A stretch of DNA of 64,000 bases from Flavobacterium reichenbachii (GCF_002217435.1 NZ_MUHF01000019.1:359744-423743), one strand, 5' to 3'; positions 33,539-42,239 are shown, counted from the stretch's first letter. Notes: generated from the sequence alone by a model not told the origin. Numbers and translations: made by a program.

Positions 33539-33846
33539 GTTTGTTTTATGTCTTTCTTAATTTTATTTGGGTCTTGTCTTGTGTCGAAAATGGTGTGAAT
33601 TCTAATTTCATTTGAACCAAAACTATACAATAGAGTTGATTGTTTTGTTATAACACATTTTCGATATTTTTTATTTACTGATGATTTAGGGAAAATTTCA
33701 GGATTCATACTTATTATTGAAACTGCTTTTTGAAATTTCACTAAATATAACTCTTTCGATTTTTTTGACCATTTGGCTTCAATAAAATTTAAAACGTCAT
33801 CTAAATTCTTTTCAGCTGTTTTTGAAAAATTTACTTTGAGATTCAC
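33535..33846 (-). CDS. RelE/ParE-family toxin
   Basis: A 103-residue basic protein of the RelE/ParE superfamily: KVNFSKTAEKNLDDVLNFIEAKW at the N-terminus (quoted from residue 4), the SIISMNPEIFPKSS segment, then YRKCVITKQSTLLYSF and a C-terminal IRIHTIFDTRQDPNK strand, the usual ParE active-site neighbourhood. It starts with GTG at 33846, overlapping the antitoxin stop (TAGTG). ParE members poison gyrase; RelE members cut mRNA; the class here is not decided by eye. It is translationally coupled to a mevalonate-pathway kinase. Confidence 0.88.
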   Translation of the reverse strand: MNLKVNFSKTAEKNLDDVLNFIEAKWSKKSKELYLVKFQKAVSIISMNPEIFPKSSVNKKYRKCVITKQSTLLYSFGSNEIRIHTIFDTRQDPNKIKKDIKQT

Positions 33847-34070
33847 TAACTGTATTTTTTCATCACATCTTCATAACTTGTAAATTCTCCTCTTTCAAAT
33901 TCTAATTCACTTTGAGCAATATCTTCTTTTTGCTCATCAGTCAAATCATCCCACCAATCTTTATTCTTTTTCGAAAAAATTTCCTTGATAGAATCTATAA
34001 TAGTAGGATCTTCAGTTTCTACTAATTTTTTTATCAACTCAAGTTTTTCTAATTGAATGTTCATAATCAA
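33846..34070 (-). CDS. Antitoxin of the RelE/ParE-type pair
   Basis: A 74-residue acidic protein directly upstream of the RelE/ParE-like toxin, with 1-base stop/start overlap, the normal antitoxin-first order. Sequence MIMNIQLEKLELIKKLV is helical and the C-terminal half is acidic and tryptophan-containing (KDWWDDLTDEQKEDIAQS, EFTSYEDVMKKYS), the pattern of addiction-module antitoxins that wrap around a ParE/RelE toxin. No DNA-binding HTH is apparent. The pair sits in the middle of a mevalonate gene run. Confidence 0.8.
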   Translation of the reverse strand: MIMNIQLEKLELIKKLVETEDPTIIDSIKEIFSKKNKDWWDDLTDEQKEDIAQSELEFERGEFTSYEDVMKKYS

Positions 34071-34094
34071 AATTTTAATTAAAGATACGAAAAA

Positions 34095-35177
34095 TTACAA
34101 TGCAATTGAGCCGTCTCCAATTTGGTCGCAAATATACTGACGATTCTGACAAAATACAACTAATTCGTCTTGAATAAATTGTAATACTTTCACGCTAACG
34201 TTTTCGGGATAAAGGACATGCACATTGGCACCGGCGTCCAGCGTAAAACAAACGGGAATTTGAGTTTCTTGTCTAAATTTCCAGATTGCGTTTATGATCT
34301 GCAGCGTATTTGGTCTCATCAAAATAAAATACGGCATCGAGGTCATCATCATGGCGTGTAATGTCAAAGCTTCACTTTCTACAACTTTAATGAATTCTTC
34401 TAAATCTCCGTTTTCAAAAATCGCAATTAGTTTATCTAAATTTTCATGAGCCTGAGCAAAACGTCTTTCTGCATAAGGATGATTGTGCATTAAATCATGT
34501 CCGACTGTGCTTGAAACTTGTTTTTCACCTTTATCGACTAATAAAATAGTATCCTGATAATTCTTGAAATTTTTGTGAATTGAATAAGGAAATTCAACTC
34601 CAAATAAATCGGTGCTGCCTTCAATATTCGCTTGATTTCCCCAAACTACAACATTTCCTTTTACGCTTCGGCAGGCACTTCCAGAACCTAAACGCGCTAA
34701 AAATGATGCTTTTTGATAAAAATAATCCTCAGTCATTTCAGGATTTAGTAGTTTTTCCAAACTCATAAAATTCATTGCCAACGCCGCCATTCCAGAAGCC
34801 GAAGAAGCAATTCCTGAACTGTGCGGAAATGTATTCTGCGTGTCAATCGTAAAATGATAATCCTTCAGAAACGGGAGATAAACTTCAATTCTTTCTAAAA
34901 ATTTCTGAATTTTTGGTTTAAAATCTTCTTTTGGTTTTCCTTCAAAAAGTAAATCAAAAGAAAAAGAATTTTGGTTTGCTCTTTTTTCAAAACCTAATTT
35001 AGTAATCGTTTTGCAATTGTTTAGAGTAAAACTTACAGAAGGATTTGCCGGAATCTGGTTGTCTTTTTTCCCCCAGTATTTTACTAATGCAATATTGCTG
35101 GGAGCGCTCCACTCAAAGTTTCCGTTTTCTATTGTTGAAGTATATGGATTTGGAATAAAATCAGCTGCTGTAAACAT
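34095..35177 (-). CDS. mvaD: Diphosphomevalonate decarboxylase
   Basis: A 360-residue GHMP-superfamily enzyme that decarboxylates mevalonate diphosphate to isopentenyl diphosphate using ATP. The diagnostic SNIALVKYWGKKD (28-39) and NPSVSFTLN, the ATP loop HSSGIASSASGMAALAM (119-135) and SGSACRSVKGNVVVWG are all conserved. It is first in a minus-strand run with the toxin-antitoxin pair, a mevalonate-kinase-like gene, DUF502 and a UbiA prenyltransferase, fitting isoprenoid supply. A TAnnTTTG box is at 35194-35201. Complete. Confidence 0.95.
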   Translation of the reverse strand: MFTAADFIPNPYTSTIENGNFEWSAPSNIALVKYWGKKDNQIPANPSVSFTLNNCKTITKLGFEKRANQNSFSFDLLFEGKPKEDFKPKIQKFLERIEVYLPFLKDYHFTIDTQNTFPHSSGIASSASGMAALAMNFMSLEKLLNPEMTEDYFYQKASFLARLGSGSACRSVKGNVVVWGNQANIEGSTDLFGVEFPYSIHKNFKNYQDTILLVDKGEKQVSSTVGHDLMHNHPYAERRFAQAHENLDKLIAIFENGDLEEFIKVVESEALTLHAMMMTSMPYFILMRPNTLQIINAIWKFRQETQIPVCFTLDAGANVHVLYPENVSVKVLQFIQDELVVFCQNRQYICDQIGDGSIAL

Positions 35178-35193
35178 GAATTATAAATTTTGG

Positions 35194-35201
35194 CAAAGAT
35201 A
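35194..35201 (-). promoter_or_regulatory. Candidate -7 box (TATCTTTG) of the mvaD run
   Basis: Exact minus-strand TAnnTTTG match 16 bases upstream of the mvaD start. No -33 TTG at good spacing; the inverted repeat 35212-35274 covers that region. Confidence 0.4.
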
Positions 35202-35211
35202 GCTTTTTCAT

Positions 35212-35274
35212 CATATAAGTTATATAAGAAATTATAAGCAGCTTTTACTAAAATGAACTTGTATAACTTATATG
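35212..35274. repeat. Inverted repeat of the catataagttatataag phrase
   Basis: Arms 35212-35228 and 35258-35274 match at 16 of 17 positions. It occupies the divergent promoter space between mvaD and tspO, overlapping where the -33 element of mvaD would be. Confidence 0.75.
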
Positions 35275-35321
35275 GTTTAAAACTTTCTTTTTGACTATTT
35301 TTGACTACAAAATTTAATAAA

Positions 35322-35798
35322 ATGAACAAGTTCGTCAAAATCGTAATTGCTTTAATCGTTTGTTTAGCAGTAGGATATTCTGCCAGTATGGTAACAAGAC
35401 CAAGTGTGGAAAGCTGGTATCCAACAATTGAAAAACCATTTTTTAATCCGCCGAATTGGATTTTTATGCCGGTTTGGACTTTGCTTTACATTTTTATGGC
35501 TGTTGCCGCGGGATTGGTTTGGGATAAAATAAAAGAACAAAACGAAGAAGTTAAAAAGGCATTGCTTTTCTTTTTAATTCAATTAATATTAAATGCAATT
35601 TGGTCATATTTATTCTTCGGATTAAAAAATCCGATGTTAGCATTAGTAGAAATTATGCTTTTATGGCTGATGATCTATGAAACGTATTTAAAATTCGTAA
35701 AAATCAATAAAATTGCAGGTTATCTATTGATTCCCTATTTAGCGTGGGTTGGGTTTGCGGCAATTCTGAATGCTAGTATTTGGTGGTTGAATAAGTAA
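35322..35798 (+). CDS. tspO: TspO/MBR family protein
   Basis: From the ATG at 35322 (MNKFVKIVIALIV) a 158-residue five-helix membrane protein of the TspO/peripheral benzodiazepine receptor family. Family marks are VTRPSVESWYPTIEKPFFNPPNWIF (quoted in part: WYPTIEKPFFNPPNW), FMPVWTLLYIFMAVAAGLV, the NAIWSYLFFGLKNP helix and a C-terminal PYLAWVGFAAILNASIWWLN. Homologues bind porphyrins and sterols or carotenoid-related ligands. It is divergent from mvaD; a physiological link with isoprenoids is only suggestive. An upstream in-frame TTG at 35301 is less likely. Confidence 0.93.
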   Translation: MNKFVKIVIALIVCLAVGYSASMVTRPSVESWYPTIEKPFFNPPNWIFMPVWTLLYIFMAVAAGLVWDKIKEQNEEVKKALLFFLIQLILNAIWSYLFFGLKNPMLALVEIMLLWLMIYETYLKFVKINKIAGYLLIPYLAWVGFAAILNASIWWLNK

Positions 35799-35805
35799 AA
35801 ATTTT

Positions 35806-35840
35806 GTTTCAGGTTTCAGGTTTTTCTTTGTTTCAAGTTT
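35806..35840. repeat. tttcaggttt phrase repeat
   Basis: Tandem gtttcaggtttcaggttt phrases followed by gtttcaagttt, matching the phrase family at 12044-12092. No gene. Confidence 0.6.
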
Positions 35841-35872
35841 AATTCTATAATGGATATATTGAAGTGTTTATG

Positions 35873-36595
35873 TTATTTAAATTTCTTAAATTCTTCATTT
35901 TTAGCATATAGAAAGTCTATCAATTCCAAATCATTTGATTTTTCTAAAAGTGTTTTAGATTTTGGATCGGCATTGCAAAAGTTTAAGAAAATTTCTTTTT
36001 CTTCGGGTTTTATTTTTAAATTTTTGATAAAAAAATCTGAAGGACAAGAAGCGATGGCAAGTTTCTTAAAGCGGTCGTCACGCGGCTCAATTTTTTTCTT
36101 CGGCTTATCAAAAATGGGGTAACTGAAATTTATAGCATTTTTAATTGTACCATCGTAAACAGTAACCTTTGTAGTAACATCATCAAATTGCTTGCGGATG
36201 ATGATTTTATTTATTTCTTCTTTATTATTGGCAATTTGTTTAAGTTCAGTTTTATTAAAAACAGATCTAGAAACTACGACATTCTCCAATTCTTCGGCTT
36301 TTTGATTCATTTCAACAATGAGATAGTTTTTTTCCAGATCTTTCAAAGTTACCTTCAGTCTTGTAAATAAGTAATGCTTTGAAAAAAACAATAAACTGTC
36401 CTGCTCTTTTGTTAAAATTAAAAATTCCCCCAATTCATTTGTTCTAGTGCTGGTTTTGGCAGTTTTATTTATGACTTCAACTTTACTAAGTGCAGTATTA
36501 TTAGTGAGTACTTTTCCTTTAAGGAGCTTCTCTGTTTGAGAAATACTTAATTGATACGTGAAAAAAGAAATTGTGGTAAGTAATTTTACTCTCAT
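35873..36595 (-). CDS. Carboxypeptidase-like regulatory-domain protein
   Basis: A 240-residue exported protein (signal peptide to about residue 19, SISQ). The mature N-terminus (about 24-95) is a carboxypeptidase-D regulatory-like domain: LKGKVLTNNTALSKVEVINK, a TSTRTNELGEFLI turn and LLFFSKHYL. The C-terminal part (about 95-240) has ELENVVVSRSVFNKTEL and lysine-rich helices and is unassigned. The same kind of N-terminal domain caps TonB receptors, but no plug or barrel follows, so this is a periplasmic protein of unknown role. Single gene. Confidence 0.75.
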   Translation of the reverse strand: MRVKLLTTISFFTYQLSISQTEKLLKGKVLTNNTALSKVEVINKTAKTSTRTNELGEFLILTKEQDSLLFFSKHYLFTRLKVTLKDLEKNYLIVEMNQKAEELENVVVSRSVFNKTELKQIANNKEEINKIIIRKQFDDVTTKVTVYDGTIKNAINFSYPIFDKPKKKIEPRDDRFKKLAIASCPSDFFIKNLKIKPEEKEIFLNFCNADPKSKTLLEKSNDLELIDFLYAKNEEFKKFK

Positions 36596-36857
36596 ACAGA
36601 ATTAATTAGTTGAGAGTAAAATTATTAGAATAGTCTTAATGAAAACTTACCGAATATGTAAATTCTTGTTAATTATAATTTGATTGCAAGTTTTCGGGAC
36701 TCGTTATTTAATAATAAAAGTTTGTTGAGTATCAAATTTTTCATACTGAAAACAATAAACAATTGCCTCCATTTCATTTTCAGAAAAAGAGGCAATTGCT
36801 GTGATTTGTTTATGTAATCAAGAATATTATTCTGTCATTCATAATAGAGATAATAGA
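36596..36857. other. Gap with a terminator-like hairpin
   Basis: 262 bases without a gene. An inverted repeat at 36760-36769 / 36789-36798 (core aattgcctc) with a 19-base loop lies downstream of the lipoprotein gene ending at 36858 and is followed by T-rich sequence on the minus strand, so it is a candidate terminator. Confidence 0.55.
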
Positions 36858-38225
36858 TTATTTGACACCTATTTTTTCTATTGCCCATTCTTTGGCTAAA
36901 CCTGCTCCTGTTGCTTTTACAATTACATATAGATTATTTCCGACAGAATTACTAAAGACAAAAAATGGTTCGGCATCATAAAATACTTTATTTGATTCAC
37001 TTTTTGATACAAGAAATTGCTCTAACGGAATCTTGCTTTTAAAGCTAAGATTGGAGTCATTATAAACATAAATATTAGGAAGTTTCTTTTGATTCCAATT
37101 ATCATCAGCTACAAGTAATAGATAGAGATTGTTTTTTATTGATGAATGATCTAACCATTGAATAGGTGTGTATGGGTTCGTTTCAGTATTGATTGTGCCG
37201 TTATATAACATATCCTGACTTCTAAGTTCGGAGGTTTTAAAAACAGTTTTTCCATTGGTAAATATCCTATTGCCATCTTCAGAAAACCACAGATTTCCGT
37301 TCATAATATAATCTCCGTGATAAGGGGAATCGTAGCCATATTCGGCATTTCCATTTTGAATGTCATATTTCTCTATATCCATTGGGGATATACCATTTTC
37401 TGCACCATATATATATTTTCCAGATGGATGCAATCGGGCTTTATTTCCTTCGTAAATTTTTTCACCAATATGTTCATATTCATTATCATTTGTCAAGCTT
37501 AAATTTATAGATCTTATAAAGGTCGATTGACCTTTTGCAGGGAAAACATATGCCCATTTATTGTTTCCAAGTACAATATCATTTGCATAACAAGATGCAG
37601 GATAAGTTTTGGTAATAGTTTTGCTGGTTAAATTAATGTAAGAAATATGTTTGTCATGCCCAGCAACTGCTGTTTTTCCATCAGGAGATATTGAGATGCA
37701 TGTAGGGGCGTATAATAAAGGTATACTTTCAATTAAGCCTGTACTTGTAGACAGAATATTTACTGCAGCAGGACTTGCCGACACATACACAAGCTGATTG
37801 GTAACTTTAGAAAACTCTGCATCGACAACATCAGAATTTAAAATTACTTTCTGTTCTACAAAATTAGTTACACTTACAACTATAGAATCTTTTTTATTAT
37901 TGATATTTAGATATAATTTTGAATAAGATTTACCATTTGCTAAGTCTTTTTTATCAACAGTAACCGTAATTTCATCGTGATTAAGAGAAGTTATAGAGCC
38001 CTCTTTTTTAGAAATGGCTACATAGTTTTTTGAACTTGAGAGCGTATAATTTAAAAGTGTTTCACCTTGATTTTCAATATTAAGAACAAGTTTGTTATTG
38101 AAAACAGTAAAATTTAATGTGTCAGGTACCGAATAATTCGCCTCTTTGCTTTGTTCATTCGAATCATTGTTTGAACAGCCAATAATCGTTAACAATGTAA
38201 TTAATGCTAATAGAATTTTTCTCAT
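36858..38225 (-). CDS. Lipoprotein: BACON-like domain plus YncE-type beta-propeller
   Basis: A 455-residue lipoprotein (lipobox IIGC, about Cys17). Residues about 30-125 look like a BACON/immunoglobulin-like domain (LNIENQGETLLNYTLSS, EITVTVDKKDLANGKSYSKL). From about 130 the chain is a beta-propeller with blade motifs LVYVSASPAAVNIL, APTCISISPDGKTAVAGHD, VLGNNKWAYVF, KARLHPSGKYIYGAENG and WFSEDGNRIFTNG. It is a tandem paralogue of 38278-39348, which lacks the extra N-terminal domain. Cell-surface anchoring and a binding role are inferred. Confidence 0.78.
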   Translation of the reverse strand: MRKILLALITLLTIIGCSNNDSNEQSKEANYSVPDTLNFTVFNNKLVLNIENQGETLLNYTLSSSKNYVAISKKEGSITSLNHDEITVTVDKKDLANGKSYSKLYLNINNKKDSIVVSVTNFVEQKVILNSDVVDAEFSKVTNQLVYVSASPAAVNILSTSTGLIESIPLLYAPTCISISPDGKTAVAGHDKHISYINLTSKTITKTYPASCYANDIVLGNNKWAYVFPAKGQSTFIRSINLSLTNDNEYEHIGEKIYEGNKARLHPSGKYIYGAENGISPMDIEKYDIQNGNAEYGYDSPYHGDYIMNGNLWFSEDGNRIFTNGKTVFKTSELRSQDMLYNGTINTETNPYTPIQWLDHSSIKNNLYLLLVADDNWNQKKLPNIYVYNDSNLSFKSKIPLEQFLVSKSESNKVFYDAEPFFVFSNSVGNNLYVIVKATGAGLAKEWAIEKIGVK

Positions 38226-38277
38226 ATTAAATTAAAAAGGAAATGTGAATATTAAGTGATTTTAATTAAAAAAGATA

Positions 38278-39348
38278 TTAGTTGATATTGATTTTTTGAA
38301 TTGCCCATTCATTAGCTAAATCAGAATCAAATGCTTTTGTTATTATAAATAATCGATTTCCAGTTGAGCTGCTAAAAACAAAATAAGGAACAGCATCATA
38401 AGTTTCTACACTGTTTTTTTTTGTTTGATTGGAATATTTTTCCAAATCAAATTTATTTAGATAACTAAGATCTGAATCGTTAAAAACATAGATGTTATTT
38501 ATTTTAGTCGGATTCCATCGATCACCATTTGAAAAAATTACATATAGTTTTCCTTTTGAAGAGGAATGATCCAGCCAATCAATCTTATAATTGTTTTCAG
38601 AAGTAATTCTACCATTATATAAAGCATCTAAATTATTAATTTCAGAGGTCTTTAACACGCTTCTTTCTCTAGTAAAAAGCCTATTCCCGTCTTCTGAAAA
38701 CCATATACTGGGAATAGTGTAGTCTTCTTCTTCAAAGTTAGATTCGTATCGATCATCAATATTTCCATTTTTAATTGTTAGGCGTTGAATCTGACCCCTT
38801 GATAACGGACTTTGTGCATAAATATACTTACCTGACGGATGTAGTCTTCCTTTAGTTCCAGCGTGTAATTGATTATATATACTTATGGGCATTTCATAAT
38901 TATATTCTAAATTCATATTAACACTTTTTATATACGTCCATTGATCTTTTTCTGGAAAAACGTATGCCCACCTATTATTTCCAAGAACAACATCAAGTGC
39001 AGAACAAGAAATATCATAGGTTTGGATTATAGATGGATTTTTTAAATTAACATGTGTGATGTGGCCATCATGACCTACCACAGCTGTATTACCATCTTGG
39101 GAAATGGAGATACATGTAGGGGCATAAGCCAGCGAAATTTTTTGTAATGATTCAGTATTGGAATTAAAAATGTTTACTTGCGCAGGATTCGATGAGATAT
39201 AAACTAATTGATCAGTCTTTTTGCAATACTCAGCGTCGATAACATTTGTCTTTAGCAGTATTTTGTTTTCTTTGAGATTTTCAGAATCATTAGAATCGCA
39301 GGCAAATATCATAAAAAGTAAAACAGTTGCCAAGAGTATTTTTTTCAT
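38278..39348 (-). CDS. Lipoprotein: YncE-type beta-propeller, paralogue of its neighbour
   Basis: A 356-residue lipoprotein (lipobox IFAC, about Cys17). Right after a short tether comes the propeller that aligns with 36858-38225: LVYISSNPAQVNIF, APTCISISQDGNTAVVGHD, VLGNNRWAYVF, KGRLHPSGKYIYAQSP, WFSEDGNRLFTRE. The two genes are adjacent, same strand, 52 bases apart, and are probably a tandem duplication with domain loss or gain at the N-terminus. No catalytic residues are recognisable. Expected at the outer membrane facing out; substrate unknown. Confidence 0.78.
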   Translation of the reverse strand: MKKILLATVLLFMIFACDSNDSENLKENKILLKTNVIDAEYCKKTDQLVYISSNPAQVNIFNSNTESLQKISLAYAPTCISISQDGNTAVVGHDGHITHVNLKNPSIIQTYDISCSALDVVLGNNRWAYVFPEKDQWTYIKSVNMNLEYNYEMPISIYNQLHAGTKGRLHPSGKYIYAQSPLSRGQIQRLTIKNGNIDDRYESNFEEEDYTIPSIWFSEDGNRLFTRERSVLKTSEINNLDALYNGRITSENNYKIDWLDHSSSKGKLYVIFSNGDRWNPTKINNIYVFNDSDLSYLNKFDLEKYSNQTKKNSVETYDAVPYFVFSSSTGNRLFIITKAFDSDLANEWAIQKININ

Positions 39349-39443
39349 AAATAAATATAGTTCATATTTGTAAGGGGTAACTTATATAAAGTAACAAATA
39401 TAGAAAAAGTATTTAAAAGAATCCTTATAGTAAAACTACTTGA

Positions 39444-40091
39444 TTACAGTATTTCAATTAATTCTGAAGCATTGTTAATAACCACTTTTGCACCGCTTGT
39501 TTTCAGTTCCTCTTCGGTTCTGTATCCCCAAGAAACCCCAACCGGAAACATATTAGCATTTACTGCCGTCTGCATATCGATATCAGAGTCGCCCACAAAA
39601 AGGATTTCTTCGGTTTTTAAGTTCCATTTTTTGCTTATTTCTATGGCTTCAAACGGATTTGGTTTTTTAAGAGCTTCGGTACTTAAACCAACTGCATCAT
39701 CAAAATAATCAGGAAATATTTCTGATGCTATTTTTTTAGTAAGTTCATCTGCTTTATTAGAGAAGACTGCCAGCTTAATATTTTGTAAAGCCAAATTATC
39801 TAATAATTCTATAATGCCTTCGTATGGTTTTGTTTTAATTGTACAAACTTCGCGATAGGTTTCGATCATGCATTCAAAACATATTTCAATCTGTTCTTCA
39901 TTATTATCAGAAGCCGGCAAAGCTTTACTTACTAAATTTCGTAAACCGCTTCCAATAAAATATTGATACGTATCGTAAGTGTGAGTAGGGTAATTTAAAC
40001 CTTTAAGAACAGTGTTCATGGCGTCTGAAATGTCTTCCAATGAATTTACCAATGTTCCGTCTAAATCAAAAATAATTCCTTTAAATTTCAT
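39444..40091 (-). CDS. HAD-family phosphatase (phosphoglycolate-phosphatase-like)
   Basis: A 215-residue HAD hydrolase. Nucleophile motif I is FDLDGTLVNS (D9, D11), motif II is AVFSNKADE (Ser), motif III lysine in ALKKPNPFEA and motif IV in FVGDSDIDMQTA. The cap is the small four-helix type (DTYQYFIGSGLRNLVSKALP), matching Gph-like phosphoglycolate phosphatases, though substrate is not certain. It begins 6 bases after the BaiN-like flavoprotein gene and is in the same operon. Confidence 0.88.
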   Translation of the reverse strand: MKFKGIIFDLDGTLVNSLEDISDAMNTVLKGLNYPTHTYDTYQYFIGSGLRNLVSKALPASDNNEEQIEICFECMIETYREVCTIKTKPYEGIIELLDNLALQNIKLAVFSNKADELTKKIASEIFPDYFDDAVGLSTEALKKPNPFEAIEISKKWNLKTEEILFVGDSDIDMQTAVNANMFPVGVSWGYRTEEELKTSGAKVVINNASELIEIL

Positions 40092-40097
40092 TGTATT

Positions 40098-41306
40098 TTA
40101 AATATTATTAGCCAAAATAAACCCGCTTGTCCAGGCATTTTGGAAATTAAATCCTCCCGTAATGGCATCTATATTGACGATTTCCCCAGCGAAATAAAGA
40201 TTTTGATGCAATTTGCTTTCCATCGTTTTAAAGTTGATTTCTTTTAAATCGATGCCGCCTGCGGTTACAAATTCTTCTTTGAAAGTACTTTTTCCGTTTA
40301 CCTGAAATTTGGCTTTTGTTAATTGAGAAGCTAAATTCTGCAATTGAATTTTAGACAAATCTGCCCATTTGGTTTCTGCTTCGATTTCAGAGGCTAAAAC
40401 CAAACTTTCCCACAAACGATTTGGAAAATCAAACGGTGATTTTTTGGAAACTGCTTTTTTAGCGTGTTCTTGTTTTAAATCTTTTAGGATTTTTTCGGCA
40501 TCTTCGGTATCGACATCATTTAACCAATTTATGAAAATTGTAAACTGATAATTTTTATCGAATAAAGTGCGTGCGCCCCAAGCAGAAAGTTTTAATATCG
40601 CTGGGCCGCTCATTCCCCAATGCGTGATTAACAAAGGCCCGGTCGATTCGAGTTTGGTATCTTTTACATTTACGGTGACTTGCGCCGCAACACCGGGTAA
40701 TTCTTTGATTCTAGAATCTTTGATGTTGAAAGTAAATAGAGAAGGAACGGGACTCACAATGGCGTGCCCTTTTTCCTGAAGCATTTCCCAAATTTTCGGA
40801 TTACTTCCTGTTGCCAGAACTAATTTTTCTGTGGCGTAATTTTCATCCTGAGTGTCAATTTTCCAATGATTTTCTGCCTTAAAAATCGACTGAACGCTTT
40901 GACCAGTCAACACTTTTACACCTAGTTTTCCAGTTGCTTCCAGAAAACAATCGATTATAGTTTGTGACGAATTTGAAACAGGAAACATTCTTCCGTCGTC
41001 TTCAATTTTTAATTCTACACCATGTTTTTCAAACCATTCAATAGTATCGCCAGAACAAAACTGATGAAAAGGTCCACGAAGTTCTTTTTCGCCGCGTGGA
41101 TAAAATTTTACTAATTCGTTTGGTTCAAAACAAGCGTGCGTTACATTACATCTTCCACCACCAGAAACGCGAACTTTAGAAAGTACTTCTTTTCCTCTTT
41201 CTAAAATGGCAATTTTCAGTTTTGGATTTTTCTCTGCAATATTAATCGCTGTAAAAAAACCTGCAGCGCCTCCGCCAACGATTATTATATCGAAATTTTT
41301 GATCAT
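40098..41306 (-). CDS. BaiN/HI0933-type flavoprotein
   Basis: A 402-residue FAD-binding NAD(P)-dependent oxidoreductase of the HI0933/BaiN family. The dinucleotide-binding motif is IIIVGGGAAGFFTAINIAE (residues 8-25), followed by the family-specific KVRVSGGGRCNVTHACFEP, and the C-terminal AGEIVNIDAITGGFNFQNAW (quoted in part: GEIVNIDAITGGFNFQNAW). Homologues reduce C-C double bonds in bile acids in gut bacteria, but most BaiN-like proteins have no assigned substrate. Cotranscribed with the HAD phosphatase. Complete. Confidence 0.92.
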   Translation of the reverse strand: MIKNFDIIIVGGGAAGFFTAINIAEKNPKLKIAILERGKEVLSKVRVSGGGRCNVTHACFEPNELVKFYPRGEKELRGPFHQFCSGDTIEWFEKHGVELKIEDDGRMFPVSNSSQTIIDCFLEATGKLGVKVLTGQSVQSIFKAENHWKIDTQDENYATEKLVLATGSNPKIWEMLQEKGHAIVSPVPSLFTFNIKDSRIKELPGVAAQVTVNVKDTKLESTGPLLITHWGMSGPAILKLSAWGARTLFDKNYQFTIFINWLNDVDTEDAEKILKDLKQEHAKKAVSKKSPFDFPNRLWESLVLASEIEAETKWADLSKIQLQNLASQLTKAKFQVNGKSTFKEEFVTAGGIDLKEINFKTMESKLHQNLYFAGEIVNIDAITGGFNFQNAWTSGFILANNI

Positions 41307-41549
41307 ATTTTATTTTTTTGCCACAAGTTTTTGCCACGAATTTGCTTCGCCTGTTCGCTATCGCTCGGGTCACGAATTGGCACTAATTTTTTTTGCCACA
41401 GATTAAAAGGATTTTTAAATCTGTAAACTCGCGAACTTATCTTTGTCAAAGTTTAAAACTTTGACAAAGATTCTAAGACTTCTTTTTTTACTACAAATTT
41501 TTATTTCGCACAGATTTAAAAATCGTTTAATCTATTGCTATTTTAAACT
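41307..41549. repeat. Phrase-repeat gap with 14-bp hairpin
   Basis: No gene. It holds ttgccacgaattt and gccacagattaaaagg phrases and a perfect inverted repeat with 14-bp arms and a 1-base loop (41441-41454 / 41456-41469, core ctttgtcaaag). Confidence 0.75.
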
Positions 41550-42227
41550 TTATATTTTATCTGGATTATCAGAGATAATTCCGTCTACTTTATAACTTTT
41601 TACTTTTTGAATGTCTTCTTCTGAGTTAATCGTCCAAGGCAGAACCATAAATCCTTTCTCTTGAATTTGCAGAACATTTTCATTGTTTAATAAATGAAAA
41701 TCAGGATGAATGGCTTTTGCTTTTATATTTTCGGCGAAAGCCAAAGCGGCAGCTATATTTTCTTCTGTTAAAACACCAATGGGGATTTTTGAATTTAAAT
41801 TTGAAGTTTCCTCTAACATATTCCAATCGAAACCAGAAACAATGAAATCTTCGTAATTCCAGTTTTTTTCCGAAATATATTCTTCAATTATCTTAACAAC
41901 TTTGCGGGCCGTTCCTAAGCCTTTTAATTCGATATTAATCAGGCATTTTTTATCAACCAAATCAAAAACTTCATTTAGAGTTGGAATTTTATACTTCCCA
42001 TCAATCAAAAATGATTTTAATTCAGATAAAGAAAAAGAATTCACTAAACCATTTCCGTCAGTTGTTCTGTCTATCGTTTCGTCGTGAATTACGATAATAT
42101 GTCCATCAGCACTAAGGTGAACGTCGAGTTCGATTCCGTCCGCATTTAAGTCTAGTGCTTTCTGAAAAGCTATTAAAGTGTTTTCTGGTTCGTAGGCTTT
42201 GGCACCACGATGTGCTATTTTTAGCAT
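41550..42227 (-). CDS. Glycerophosphodiester phosphodiesterase
   Basis: A 225-residue GDPD enzyme that hydrolyses glycerophosphodiesters to glycerol-3-phosphate and an alcohol. The catalytic set is at the N-terminus: H6 and E15 in HRGAKAYEPENT, E33 and D35 in DGIELDVHLS, H48 in IVIHDETIDRTT. The TIM-barrel continues with INIELKG, IHPDFHLL and LPWTINSEED. No signal peptide, so it is probably cytosolic (UgpQ-like). Complete length. It is separated from GDPD-unrelated genes by repeat DNA on both sides. Confidence 0.95.
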   Translation of the reverse strand: MLKIAHRGAKAYEPENTLIAFQKALDLNADGIELDVHLSADGHIIVIHDETIDRTTDGNGLVNSFSLSELKSFLIDGKYKIPTLNEVFDLVDKKCLINIELKGLGTARKVVKIIEEYISEKNWNYEDFIVSGFDWNMLEETSNLNSKIPIGVLTEENIAAALAFAENIKAKAIHPDFHLLNNENVLQIQEKGFMVLPWTINSEEDIQKVKSYKVDGIISDNPDKI

Positions 42228-42239
42228 TTCTAAAAGTTT

